Assembly (NCBI GenBank): GCA_028281075.1
Contig: JANQKO010000171.1
Span: forward strand, 1-7,502
From: Alphaproteobacteria bacterium
Lineage (GTDB): Bacteria > Pseudomonadota > Alphaproteobacteria > GCA-2731375
DNA: 7,502 nt
Reading direction: 5' to 3'
The notes below the pieces were generated by a model. That model made no database searches. It worked only from the letters and a program-made list of their open reading frames with translations, and was not told the origin of the DNA. This document shows positions 1 through 5,476 of this stretch, piece by piece. The stretch's first letter is position 1, and every line of letters starts with the position of its first letter. The translations under genes were made by a program, and so were the position numbers.

Positions 1-21
1 TGGGTGGCCGGGTGGGGGAGC

Positions 22-57
22 GGGCCTGCAAGGCCATAAAATGGGCCGCAAGGCCCA
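22..57. repeat. Near-duplicate of the terminator hairpin core
   Basis: The stretch at 22-36 (GGGCCTGCAAGGCCA) and the core of the terminator at 43-57 (GGGCCGCAAGGCCCA) differ by one inserted and one missing base. The left copy can form its own 5-bp stem (GGCCT 23-27 with AGGCC 31-35, 3-base loop). Two small hairpins therefore stand side by side. This may be a backup terminator, or a chance product of G+C-rich sequence. Confidence 0.4.
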
Positions 58-61
58 TTTT
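38..61 (-). terminator. Rho-independent terminator after the 71-residue protein gene, probably bidirectional
   Basis: A perfect 10-bp stem pairs AAAATGGGCC (38-47) with GGCCCATTTT (52-61) around a 4-base loop (48-51). On the minus strand it begins 11 bases after the stop codon of the small gene ending at 73 and finishes in a run of four T. Since both flanks are A/T tracts, it should also stop transcription coming from the left. It closes the minus-strand transcript that carries the MFS and small-protein genes. Confidence 0.8.
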
Positions 62-72
62 CAACGAATCCC

Positions 73-288
73 TCAATCCTCGTCGGAGAACTGGCGGCGC
101 TGGTGCTCGTCCAGCGCCAGAACCAGCAGCGCCAGTTGCGCCAGATCCATGTTCGAGCAGCCGGCCGTCACGGTGCCGTCCTTCCACAAGACCGACAGCG
201 CGACCGCCTCGATCTGTTCCAGGCGCTGCAGGCCGGAATCCAGGATCTCGGCGACGGTCGTGCCGTGTAGGCTCTGAATCTCGCTCAT
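73..288 (-). CDS. Small protein of unknown function (71 aa)
   Basis: I do not recognise this protein. The ATG at 288 is preferred over an ATG 48 bases upstream because AAGG stands about 8 bases before it and the extra N-terminal residues look like untranslated leader. The product is small, acidic and probably cytoplasmic, with no signal peptide. Residues 10-26 look helical; 28-43 (AVALSVLWKDGTVTAG) look like a beta hairpin with a WKDG turn; residues 46-65 form a leucine-rich helix before the charged end QFSDED. It has one cysteine (Cys44). The gene lies 163 bases after the MFS transporter stop and is followed at once by a strong hairpin terminator, so it is the last gene of its transcript or a single-gene unit. 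Its SD-like site and terminator argue that it is real. No function is proposed. Confidence 0.7.
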   Translation of the reverse strand: MSEIQSLHGTTVAEILDSGLQRLEQIEAVALSVLWKDGTVTAGCSNMDLAQLALLVLALDEHQRRQFSDED

Positions 289-334
289 CGCCGTTACCTT
301 TCGTGATGTTGGTCCGGATCTGGCGTTGGCCGGC

Positions 335-340
335 ATTATG
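335..340 (-). promoter_or_regulatory. Possible -10 element for the 71-residue protein gene
   Basis: On the minus strand these bases read CATAAT, five of six matches to TATAAT, and would put the transcript start about 40 bases before the ATG at 288. No good -35 hexamer stands 16-18 bases upstream, so the call is weak. The surrounding interval 289-451 is clearly richer in A/T than the genes beside it and holds no RNA gene that I can see. Confidence 0.2.
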
Positions 341-415
341 CCGCAAAGACCTTAAGCCTTCTGGCATCGACGGATTTGCTCGTATATCGGCGTCAATGAC
401 CGATCCATTCAATAA

Positions 416-425
416 ATACGCGTAT
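416..425. promoter_or_regulatory. Perfect 10-base palindrome between the MFS and small-protein genes
   Basis: ATACGCGTAT reads the same on both strands and lies in the A/T-rich stretch 26 bases after the MFS stop codon. A short palindrome upstream of a gene can be a binding site for a dimeric regulator, but a single 10-base copy can arise by chance. No second copy was noticed nearby. Confidence 0.15.
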
Positions 426-451
426 GATCGCTATTTGTTCTTCAGGCCGGA

Positions 452-1663
452 TCAGTCGTCGCCGGCCGGCGCGGCGGCGGGGTTGGCGAGGCCCGGCCTG
501 GCGCTCGGCAGCAGGATCGCGGCGACGAAGGCCAGGGCCGAGAACGCCGTCAGGGCCAGGAACAGGATATCCAGGCTGCCGGCCGTGGCATGGATGACCG
601 GGATCAGGGCGACACCGAGGGCGCTGACCCCCAGCGTCAGCACGAACTTGACGCCGAACGCCCGGCCCCGCCATTTCAGCGGCGTGTAGCGGGCCATCAG
701 CGCGTTCTCGGCCGGCTGTCCCATGACGTTGAGGCTGATCATGACCACGGCCGCGCCGACCAGCATGGGGTGGATCAGGCCGAAGCCCAGGACATAGAGC
801 GGCACCTGCAGCACCTGGGTCCAGGCGTAGATGGCTTTCTGCGAATAGCGGTCGGCGAGCTCGCCGCCGATCAACTGGGTCAGGCCGGAGATCAGGTAGC
901 AGAGCGTGACCAGGCCGCCGATGCCGATCAGCGAGTCGCCGACGAAATCGGCCAGCCGCTCGTCGAAGATCTTCGGCAGCGCGTAGGACGTCGACTGGTA
1001 GATCAGGCCGGTGCAGGTGACCGTGACGGCCAGCATGGCGAAGGCGCGTTTCATGTCGCCGCTGGTCGGCGCCGGTGTCGGCGCCGCGTCCTGCTCGCCC
1101 TCGACGATCAAGCCGGCGCGGATGGCGACGACGAAAACCAGGCCGGTGGCGATGCAGATCACGCCCGGCACGATAAAGGCGGCGCGCCAGCCGAAGGCCT
1201 CGGCCAGGACGCCGGCGACGATCGCCGCCGCCGCCGTGCCGGCGCTGCCGAACACGCCGTTGATGCCGAGTGCCCGGCCGCGGTTGACCGCGTGCTTGAC
1301 CAACCAGGGAATGCCGACGGGATGGTAGATCGAGGCGAACACGCCGATCAGCGACAGGCCGACGGCCAGCATCAGCGGGCTGTCGGTGAAACCGGTGAAG
1401 ACCGACGCCATGCCGGTGCCGAGGAAGAACACCGCGATCATGCCCGACGCCGACCATTTGTCGCCGAGCCAGCCGGCGGGCAGCGCGCAGGCGCCGAACA
1501 GGACGGCGCCCGGGATCGACAGCGCGAAGAGCTGGGCATAGAGCAGGCCCCATTCGGATTCCAGCACCAGCACCACGGTCGCGTAGAACAGCACGAACAT
1601 GTGCGAATAGGTGTGCGCCAGACTGGCGAAGCCCAGGGTGAGACGGTTTGACAGCCCGTTCAT
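452..1663 (-). CDS. Major facilitator superfamily transporter (403 aa)
   Basis: This is an inner-membrane secondary transporter of MFS type; the length of about 400 residues fits a 12-helix member. The cytoplasmic signature between helices 2 and 3 is visible as GWLGDKW (64-70), and its counterpart in the second half as GGELADRYSQK (266-276). The halves are joined by a Pro/Ala-rich loop at about 185-205. The segment SIYHPVG (111-117) and the His-containing first helix recall the fosmidomycin-resistance/Fsr-like branch, but that resemblance is from memory and the substrate is unknown. The start is the ATG at 1663; the SD is weak (GGA about 10 bases upstream). The gene follows a terminator after cutA and has a candidate -10 element of its own, so it is probably transcribed separately from the heme A operon. 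No truncation or frameshift is seen. Confidence 0.9.
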   Translation of the reverse strand: MNGLSNRLTLGFASLAHTYSHMFVLFYATVVLVLESEWGLLYAQLFALSIPGAVLFGACALPAGWLGDKWSASGMIAVFFLGTGMASVFTGFTDSPLMLAVGLSLIGVFASIYHPVGIPWLVKHAVNRGRALGINGVFGSAGTAAAAIVAGVLAEAFGWRAAFIVPGVICIATGLVFVVAIRAGLIVEGEQDAAPTPAPTSGDMKRAFAMLAVTVTCTGLIYQSTSYALPKIFDERLADFVGDSLIGIGGLVTLCYLISGLTQLIGGELADRYSQKAIYAWTQVLQVPLYVLGFGLIHPMLVGAAVVMISLNVMGQPAENALMARYTPLKWRGRAFGVKFVLTLGVSALGVALIPVIHATAGSLDILFLALTAFSALAFVAAILLPSARPGLANPAAAPAGDD

Positions 1664-1694
1664 ACGCGCGATCCGGTGATTGGCAGGCGGCGGC

Positions 1695-1700
1695 AGTATA
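1695..1700 (-). promoter_or_regulatory. Candidate -10 element of the MFS gene
   Basis: The minus strand reads TATACT here, five of six matches to the sigma-70 consensus, about 30 bases before the ATG at 1663. It follows the hairpin after cutA, where a promoter for the next gene would be expected. The matching -35 region is poor (three of six at best with an 18-base spacer), so activity may need an activator. Confidence 0.35.
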
Positions 1701-1734
1701 GCCGTGGTTCGCCGCCGGCGTTATGCGTCAGGCG

Positions 1735-1760
1735 AAAACCAGCGTCCCGGCCAGCGGGAC
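1735..1760 (-). terminator. Moderate hairpin terminator after cutA
   Basis: A 6-bp stem pairs GTCCCG (1744-1749) with CGGGAC (1755-1760) around a 5-base loop, starting 4 bases after the cutA stop codon. On the minus strand it is followed, after five bases, by TTTT. The gap before the T run makes it weaker than the other terminators in the window. It would separate the heme A synthase operon from the MFS gene. Confidence 0.45.
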
Positions 1761-1764
1761 CGGG

Positions 1765-2085
1765 TCAGTCTCCGGTTTCCCGGTCGATCCACTGCAGGAA
1801 GTCGGGATTGCCGGCGACGATGGGCGTGGCGACGACGCAGGGCACGTCATAGGAATGCATCGCCTTGACGCGCTCGCTGGCGTGTATCACCAGATCGCGC
1901 CGGGTTTTCATGATGATGGCGACTTCCTTGTCGGACTTGACCTCGCCCTCCCAGCGGTAGACCGCGGTGTGCGGCGACATGATGTTGGCGCAGGCGACCA
2001 GGCCGGCGTCGACCAGCGCGTGGGCGATCTCGCCGGCTTCCTTGCGGTTGGCGGCGGTGACGTATAGCAGGACCGGTTCGCTCAT
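1765..2085 (-). CDS. cutA: CutA1 family divalent-cation tolerance protein (106 aa)
   Basis: CutA proteins are small, very stable trimers with a ferredoxin-like fold, linked in E. coli to tolerance of copper and other divalent cations; the exact biochemical role is not settled. The whole protein matches the family: YVTAANRKEAGEIAHALV (8-25), ACANI (31-35) with Cys32, YRWEGEV (43-49), the Lys-Thr pair at 60-61, and HSYDVPCVVATPI (77-89) with Cys83, then GNPDFLQWI (92-100). Length is normal, and no signal peptide is present, so it should be cytoplasmic. The ATG overlaps the stop codon of the heme A synthase gene as ATGA, which implies translational coupling. Co-expression with a cytochrome oxidase cofactor gene suggests, as inference only, a link to copper supply for the oxidase. 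Confidence 0.95.
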   Translation of the reverse strand: MSEPVLLYVTAANRKEAGEIAHALVDAGLVACANIMSPHTAVYRWEGEVKSDKEVAIIMKTRRDLVIHASERVKAMHSYDVPCVVATPIVAGNPDFLQWIDRETGD

Positions 2086-3146
2086 GCCGGCAGTCTAGCA
2101 CGGGCCAGCCGGTGCGCGACGACGATGCTGCTGCCCAGCAGCACCAGCGCGCCGCCCTGGTGCGCGACACCGAGCCCGACCGGCACCATGTGGATGAGCG
2201 TGAGCACGCCGAGCGCGACCTGGCCGGCGAGCGCCAGCAGCATGGCGTCGATGGCGCGCCGCGTGCCGCGATCGACGCCGACCCGCCGGGACCACAGCCA
2301 GACGAGGACGATCGCGATGGTTACGACCAGGGCTCCGACCCGGTGGTTGAACTGCAGGGTGACAGGGTTTTCGAACAGGTTCAGCCACCAGGGCGTGGCA
2401 TGGAACAGCTCGGGCGGAAACAGCATGCCGTCCATCAGCGGAAACGTGTTGTAGACGAGACCGGCGTTGAGGCCGGCGACCAGGCCGCCCAGCAGCGATT
2501 GCACGAAGACCAGCAGCACGACAGCCAACGCCCAGCCCTTCGGCGGCGAGCGGGTGAGCGCCGCGTCCGGCCGGACCGGCTTCAACAGATCGAACGCGAC
2601 CCAGAGCAGCGCGCCGAAGATGGCGAACGCGAGGCCCAGATGCACGGTCAGGCGGTAATGACTGACGTCGGGCCGGTCGATCAGGCCGCTCTTCACCATC
2701 CACCAGCCGACGAGGCCCTGCAGTCCGCCCAGCAGCAGCAGGCCGGTCAGCTTCGGCGCGAGGCGCCAGCCGACCTGGCCCCGGACCAGGAACCAGGCGA
2801 AGGGCAGCGCGAAGGCGAGACCGATCAGCCGGCCCAGCATGCGGTGGGTGTATTCGAACCAGTAGATCGTCTTGAATTCGGCCAGCGCCATGCCGCGGTT
2901 GATCTTCCGGTATTCGGGAAACTGCTTGTAGCGCTCGAACTCGGCCGTCCAGGCGGCCGTGTCCATGGGCGGCAGCGCGCCGGCGAACTGCCAGTGCACC
3001 ATCGACAGGCCGGACTGCGTCAGCCGCGTGGCGCCGCCCAGCATGACCATCAGGAAGACGAGGCCGGCCACGGTCAGCAGCCAGAGCGCCATGGCGCGGT
3101 TCGCGCCGGCGACCGGCCCGGCGCCGACGGCGGTGCCGGCCGTCAT
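2082..3146 (-). CDS. ctaA: Heme A synthase, COX15/CtaA type 2 (354 aa)
   Basis: This inner-membrane enzyme oxidises the C8 methyl of heme O to a formyl group, giving heme A for aa3-type cytochrome c oxidase. About eight hydrophobic segments are visible in two related four-helix halves. The family signature GGATRLTQSGLSMVHW stands at 37-52. The expected heme-ligand histidines are His101 in EYTHRMLGR (with conserved Glu98), His169 in TVHL, His268 in FNHRVGA and His329 in AHQGGALV. The long loop at 52-95 and the FNHR and AHQ motifs match the mitochondrial/alphaproteobacterial COX15 form rather than the shorter Bacillus CtaA. The ATG at 3146 lies 3 bases after the stop of the small membrane protein gene, with GGGGA as a possible SD inside that gene. 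The 3' end overlaps cutA by four bases. The gene is complete. Confidence 0.96.
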   Translation of the reverse strand: MTAGTAVGAGPVAGANRAMALWLLTVAGLVFLMVMLGGATRLTQSGLSMVHWQFAGALPPMDTAAWTAEFERYKQFPEYRKINRGMALAEFKTIYWFEYTHRMLGRLIGLAFALPFAWFLVRGQVGWRLAPKLTGLLLLGGLQGLVGWWMVKSGLIDRPDVSHYRLTVHLGLAFAIFGALLWVAFDLLKPVRPDAALTRSPPKGWALAVVLLVFVQSLLGGLVAGLNAGLVYNTFPLMDGMLFPPELFHATPWWLNLFENPVTLQFNHRVGALVVTIAIVLVWLWSRRVGVDRGTRRAIDAMLLALAGQVALGVLTLIHMVPVGLGVAHQGGALVLLGSSIVVAHRLARARLPA

Positions 3147-3149
3147 GCG

Positions 3150-3341
3150 CTAGTCCCCGTCGGCCGGCGGCGCCGGGTCATTCCGGTCCGTCGCGTCGGC
3201 CGCTTCCGGCGCCGCGGCCGACCCGTCCCACGGCGCCGCGAACGACACGCCATCCTTGTCGCCCCGCACGCCGGGAAAGTGGCACCCCTCGCCGATCAGG
3301 GTGTAGGAGCCGACCAGCAGGATGAACGTCAGATATTTCAT
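3150..3341 (-). CDS. Small single-pass membrane protein, unknown function (63 aa)
   Basis: I do not recognise this protein. Residues 3-17 (YLTFILLVGSYTLIG) form one hydrophobic helix after a single lysine, so it is either an N-terminal membrane anchor or a signal sequence. It is followed by GEGCHFPGVRGDKDGVSF (17-34) and a low-complexity Ala/Pro/Asp tail with net negative charge. Cys20 is not preceded by a proper lipobox (GEG precedes it), so lipoprotein processing is doubtful. The ATG at 3341 is chosen because AAGG and, further up, AGGAG precede it; an in-frame GTG at 3374 would add 11 polar residues before the helix. The stop lies 3 bases before the heme A synthase ATG, so the two are probably co-translated. 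This placement hints at a role beside the synthase, but sequence alone does not show it. Confidence 0.65.
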   Translation of the reverse strand: MKYLTFILLVGSYTLIGEGCHFPGVRGDKDGVSFAAPWDGSAAAPEAADATDRNDPAPPADGD

Positions 3342-3391
3342 CGCCTTAACGACCGCTCCTGCGACATGGCGCACGGCGCCGGGGTCATGGG

Positions 3392-3423
3392 AAAAGGGGT
3401 TAGCCGCGAACGGCTAACCCCTT
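3392..3423 (-). terminator. Strong intrinsic terminator downstream of tRNA-Pro
   Basis: A perfect 13-bp stem (3394-3406 with 3411-3423) encloses a loop that reads TTCG on the minus strand, with C-G as closing pair: the very stable UUCG tetraloop. It ends in TTTT. It lies about 50 bases after the tRNA 3' end and about 50 bases before the small membrane protein gene, so it should end the tRNA transcript and shield the heme A operon from it. Confidence 0.88.
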
Positions 3424-3473
3424 GACCTTCATGACCGTCCCGCGACAGAAGTTTAGCCCGGGTCGGCCGATAT

Positions 3474-3550
3474 TGGTCGGAGCGGCCGGATTCGAACCGG
3501 CGACCCCCACACCCCCAGTGTGATGCGCTACCAGGCTGCGCTACGCTCCG
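3474..3550 (-). tRNA. tRNA-Pro, anticodon GGG
   Basis: Read on the minus strand, the 77-base gene folds as a full cloverleaf. The acceptor stem is CGGAGCG with CGCTCCG. The D arm has GCGC/GCGC stems around AGCCTGGTA. The anticodon stem TCACA/TGTGG (one T-G pair) holds the loop CTGGGGG, giving anticodon GGG at 34-36 with G37. A 5-base variable loop and the T arm GCCGG-TTCGAAT-CCGGC follow. The discriminator is A and the CCA end is encoded (3474-3476). The C1-G72 first pair with A73 is typical of bacterial tRNA-Pro. It reads CCC and CCU proline codons. It lies 48 bases downstream of the MerR gene but has its own promoter and terminator. Confidence 0.97.
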
Positions 3551-3562
3551 CCGGACCGGCGC

Positions 3563-3591
3563 ACTATAGCGACTGCCGGCGGCAGCGGCAA
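3563..3591 (-). promoter_or_regulatory. Promoter of tRNA-Pro
   Basis: On the minus strand TTGCCG (3591-3586, four of six matches to TTGACA) and TATAGT (3568-3563, five of six to TATAAT) are separated by exactly 17 bases. The predicted start would be about 5-7 bases before the mature tRNA 5' end at 3550, leaving a short leader for RNase P to remove. The promoter fits entirely in the 48-base gap after the MerR gene. Confidence 0.7.
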
Positions 3592-3598
3592 CGCGCGT

Positions 3599-4075
3599 TC
3601 ACTCCAGCGCCGACTTGAGCAATTGCCGCAGGCCGGTCAGCTCGTCGATGGTGGCGTCCAGCTTGCGGCGCTGCGCCTCGCTCAGGCCGTCGGCCGGCGG
3701 CCCCTCGCCCTCGGCGGGCGCCGCCGCGGCGCCGACGACCAGCCTGGCATCGGGGTTGGCCGACAACTGGCGGCCGGAATCGACGATGGCCCGGGCGCCA
3801 TTCTCGCGCAGCAGCTTCTGTACGCCCTTGATGGTATAGCCGTCGGTGTAGAGCAGGTGCCGGATGCCGCGCAGCAGGTCGACGTCCTCGGGCCGGTAGT
3901 AGCGACGGCCGCCGCCGCGCTTCAGCGGCTTGATCTGATTGAACTTGCTTTCCCAGAACCGCAGCACGTGCTGCGGTACGTCGAGTTCGGTCGCGACTTC
4001 GCTGATCGTGCGGAAAGCGTCCGGCGACTTGCGTAGGCGCCGGCCGGTATCCTCTCCTTCGCCAGCGTTGGCCAT
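3599..4075 (-). CDS. MerR family transcriptional regulator encoded after ihfA (158 aa)
   Basis: This is a DNA-binding protein with an N-terminal MerR winged helix-turn-helix at about 21-91: FRTISEVATELDVPQHVLRFWE (21-42), the wing with GGGRRYYRPEDVDLLRGI (54-71), and YTIKGVQKLL (80-89). The C-terminal part is a Gly/Ala/Pro-rich linker (110-130) and a short helix (131-157) that could form a coiled coil for dimerisation. No metal-binding cysteine cluster or drug-binding domain is seen, so the inducer is unknown; it should not be called a mercury or copper sensor. The ATG is 3 bases after the ihfA stop and lacks a strong SD, which suggests translational coupling. A MerR-type gene directly after ihfA is, as I recall, a common alphaproteobacterial arrangement. 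It is probably co-transcribed with ihfA. Confidence 0.92.
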   Translation of the reverse strand: MANAGEGEDTGRRLRKSPDAFRTISEVATELDVPQHVLRFWESKFNQIKPLKRGGGRRYYRPEDVDLLRGIRHLLYTDGYTIKGVQKLLRENGARAIVDSGRQLSANPDARLVVGAAAAPAEGEGPPADGLSEAQRRKLDATIDELTGLRQLLKSALE

Positions 4076-4078
4076 GCG

Positions 4079-4393
4079 TTAAGCGCTTTCTTGCGGCGAC
4101 AGGCGACCGTTGATCTCTTCCTTCAGCACGTGACTGGGGCGAAACACCAGCACGCGGCGCGGCGCGATCGGTACCTCCTCGCCCGTCTTCGGGTTGCGGC
4201 CGACCCGTCCGCCCTTCTGGCGCACGGAAAAGCTGCCGAACGAGGAGATTTTCACCGAATCGCCGTCGACCAGACGGTCGGCGATCTCCTTCAGTACCAT
4301 CTCGACGAGCTGGGCCGATTCGTTTCGGGAGAGGCCGACTTCCTGGTAGACCGCCTCGCTCAATTGCGCTCTGGTGACCGTCGATCCGGTCAT
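4079..4393 (-). CDS. ihfA: Integration host factor subunit alpha (104 aa)
   Basis: IHF alpha pairs with IHF beta to bend DNA sharply at specific sites, acting in nucleoid structure, replication, recombination and sigma-54 transcription. The protein is a typical HU/IHF fold of normal length: helical dimerisation part at 7-43 (LSEAVYQEVGLSRNESAQLV and onward), the strand VKISSFGSFSV (47-57), and the DNA-binding arm at about 58-80 carrying GRNPKTGEEVPI (65-76), where Pro68 is the residue that intercalates between base pairs. KISSFGSF and the start with TRAQL favour alpha over HU or beta; ihfB is expected elsewhere in the genome. The ATG at 4393 has an excellent SD, GGAGG, about 5 bases upstream (bases 4398-4402). 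It follows fabH after 110 bases and has its own candidate promoter. Confidence 0.96.
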   Translation of the reverse strand: MTGSTVTRAQLSEAVYQEVGLSRNESAQLVEMVLKEIADRLVDGDSVKISSFGSFSVRQKGGRVGRNPKTGEEVPIAPRRVLVFRPSHVLKEEINGRLSPQESA

Positions 4394-4419
4394 GGGACCT
4401 CCGCTTGAACAGTTGCAGA

Positions 4420-4448
4420 ACGGTAACGCCGACGGAGAAGTCCGTCAA
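4420..4448 (-). promoter_or_regulatory. Candidate ihfA promoter
   Basis: The minus strand has TTGACG (4448-4443, five of six to TTGACA) and, 17 bases on, TACCGT (4425-4420, three of six to TATAAT). Good -35 and poor -10 elements are common in alphaproteobacterial promoters. It would give a leader of about 20 bases before the ihfA ATG, just enough for the strong SD. A promoter is expected here, because the 110-base gap after fabH breaks an otherwise tight operon. Confidence 0.4.
4431..4446. repeat. Inverted repeat in the fabH-ihfA gap
   Basis: GACGGA (4431-4436) and TCCGTC (4441-4446) form a perfect 6-bp inverted repeat around four bases. As RNA it could be a small hairpin, but neither side has a T run, so it is not a standard terminator for fabH. 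It overlaps the -35 and spacer of the candidate ihfA promoter, the usual position of an operator for a dimeric repressor. Confidence 0.45.
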
Positions 4449-4503
4449 TATCAAAGGGATGCGGCGCGGAGTTTAAGTTAAATGGCGCTAACCTGCCGGC
4501 AAA

Positions 4504-5475
4504 TCACCACCGGGCCAGCGCCGCGCCCCAGGTAAAGCCGCCCCCCATGGCCTCCATCAGGACGATATCGCCCTGTTTGATTCGGCCGTCCGAGACGGCC
4601 TGGTCCAGCGCCAGCGGCACCGAGGCGGCCGACGTATTGCCGTGCTGCTCGACCGTCAGGACCACTTTCTCGGGCGCCAGGCCCAGCCGGCGGGCGGTAT
4701 GGTCGATGATGCGCCGGTTGGCCTGATGCGGCACCAGCCAGTCGACGTCGTCCGCCTCCAGGCCGTTCTGCGCCAGCGCCTCGGTCGTGACCTCGGCCAG
4801 GTTGACGACGGCATGGCGGAAGACCTCGCGGCCCCGCATGCGCAGATAGCCCGTCGTCTGGGTCGAGGACGGGCCGCCGTCGACATACAGCATGTCATGC
4901 TGCCGGCCGTCGGCATGCAGGTGTGTCGACAGGATGCCGCGGGTGCCGTTGGTGGCGACGCCGTTCTCGGCCCGCAGGACCACGGCGCCGGCGCCGTCGC
5001 CGAACAGCACGCAGGTCGCGCGGTCTTCCCAGTCGAGAATGCGGCTGAAGGTCTCGGCGCCGATCACCAGCGCCGTCTTCGACTGCCCGGCGCGGACGAA
5101 ATTGTCGGCCACGGCCAGCGCGTAGACGAAGCCGGAGCAGACCGCCTGGACGTCGAAGGCGGGGCCGCCGGCGATGCCGAGCCGCGCCTGCACGGTGGTC
5201 GCCGTCGCCGGGAAGGTCTCGTCCGGCGTCGATGTCGCCAGCACGATCAGGTCGATCTCGCCGGCCGGGATGCCGGCATTGGCGAGCGCCCGCTCGGCCG
5301 CCGCCTGGGCCAGGTCCGAGGTCAGCTCGCCGTCGGCGGCGATGTGCCGTTTGCGGATGCCGGTGCGCTCGACGATCCATTCGTCGCTGGTGTCGACGCG
5401 TTCCGCCAGCTCGTCGTTGGTGACGCAATGGGCCGGCAGGTAAGCGCCGCAGCCGGTTATGACCGAACGAAACAT
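4504..5475 (-). CDS. fabH: Beta-ketoacyl-ACP synthase III (KAS III, 323 aa)
   Basis: FabH condenses acetyl-CoA with malonyl-ACP to start each fatty-acid chain in type II synthesis in the cytoplasm. The thiolase-fold enzyme is complete and of normal length. The catalytic triad is visible: Cys113 in QAVCSGF, His250 in VPHQANRRI and Asn280 in EQHGNTSAAS. Other family marks are DEWIVERTGIRKRHIA (31-46), FGDGAGAVVL (158-167) and the C-terminal GGGFTWGAAL (311-320). The ATG at 5475 is chosen over one 33 bases upstream because FabH proteins start close to RSVITGCGAYLP and the longer form would overlap plsX with an unlike, Arg-rich extension. The ATG is one base after the plsX stop (TGAGATG), so translation is coupled and the two lipid-synthesis steps stay in proportion. 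The chain-length or branched-primer preference cannot be read from this. Confidence 0.96.
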   Translation of the reverse strand: MFRSVITGCGAYLPAHCVTNDELAERVDTSDEWIVERTGIRKRHIAADGELTSDLAQAAAERALANAGIPAGEIDLIVLATSTPDETFPATATTVQARLGIAGGPAFDVQAVCSGFVYALAVADNFVRAGQSKTALVIGAETFSRILDWEDRATCVLFGDGAGAVVLRAENGVATNGTRGILSTHLHADGRQHDMLYVDGGPSSTQTTGYLRMRGREVFRHAVVNLAEVTTEALAQNGLEADDVDWLVPHQANRRIIDHTARRLGLAPEKVVLTVEQHGNTSAASVPLALDQAVSDGRIKQGDIVLMEAMGGGFTWGAALARW

Positions 5476-5476
5476 C

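Noticed and set aside
393..1553. A 386-codon minus-strand frame overlapping the MFS gene
   Set aside because: It is the neighbouring frame of the transporter and is dominated by Arg, Gly, Ala and Asp, whereas the transporter frame has clear helices and MFS motifs.
3150..3341. The 63-residue protein as a lipoprotein
   Set aside because: The residues before Cys20 are G-E-G, which does not fit the usual lipobox with a small or hydrophobic residue at -2, so a plain membrane anchor is more likely.
2112..3425. A plus-strand open frame of 437 codons opposite ctaA
   Set aside because: It is an antisense shadow of the heme A synthase gene. Its product is a low-complexity mix of Arg, Gln, Asp, Gly and Ala with no hydrophobic core, as expected from G+C-rich antisense frames.
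3573..3585. A small hairpin (CTGCC/GGCAG) after the MerR gene as its terminator
   Set aside because: The stem is 5 bp with a 3-base loop and no T run, and it lies in the spacer of the tRNA promoter.
3564..4454. A 296-codon minus-strand frame spanning ihfA and the MerR-type gene
   Set aside because: It is a shifted frame over two genes with strong family matches, Arg-rich and without domain features.
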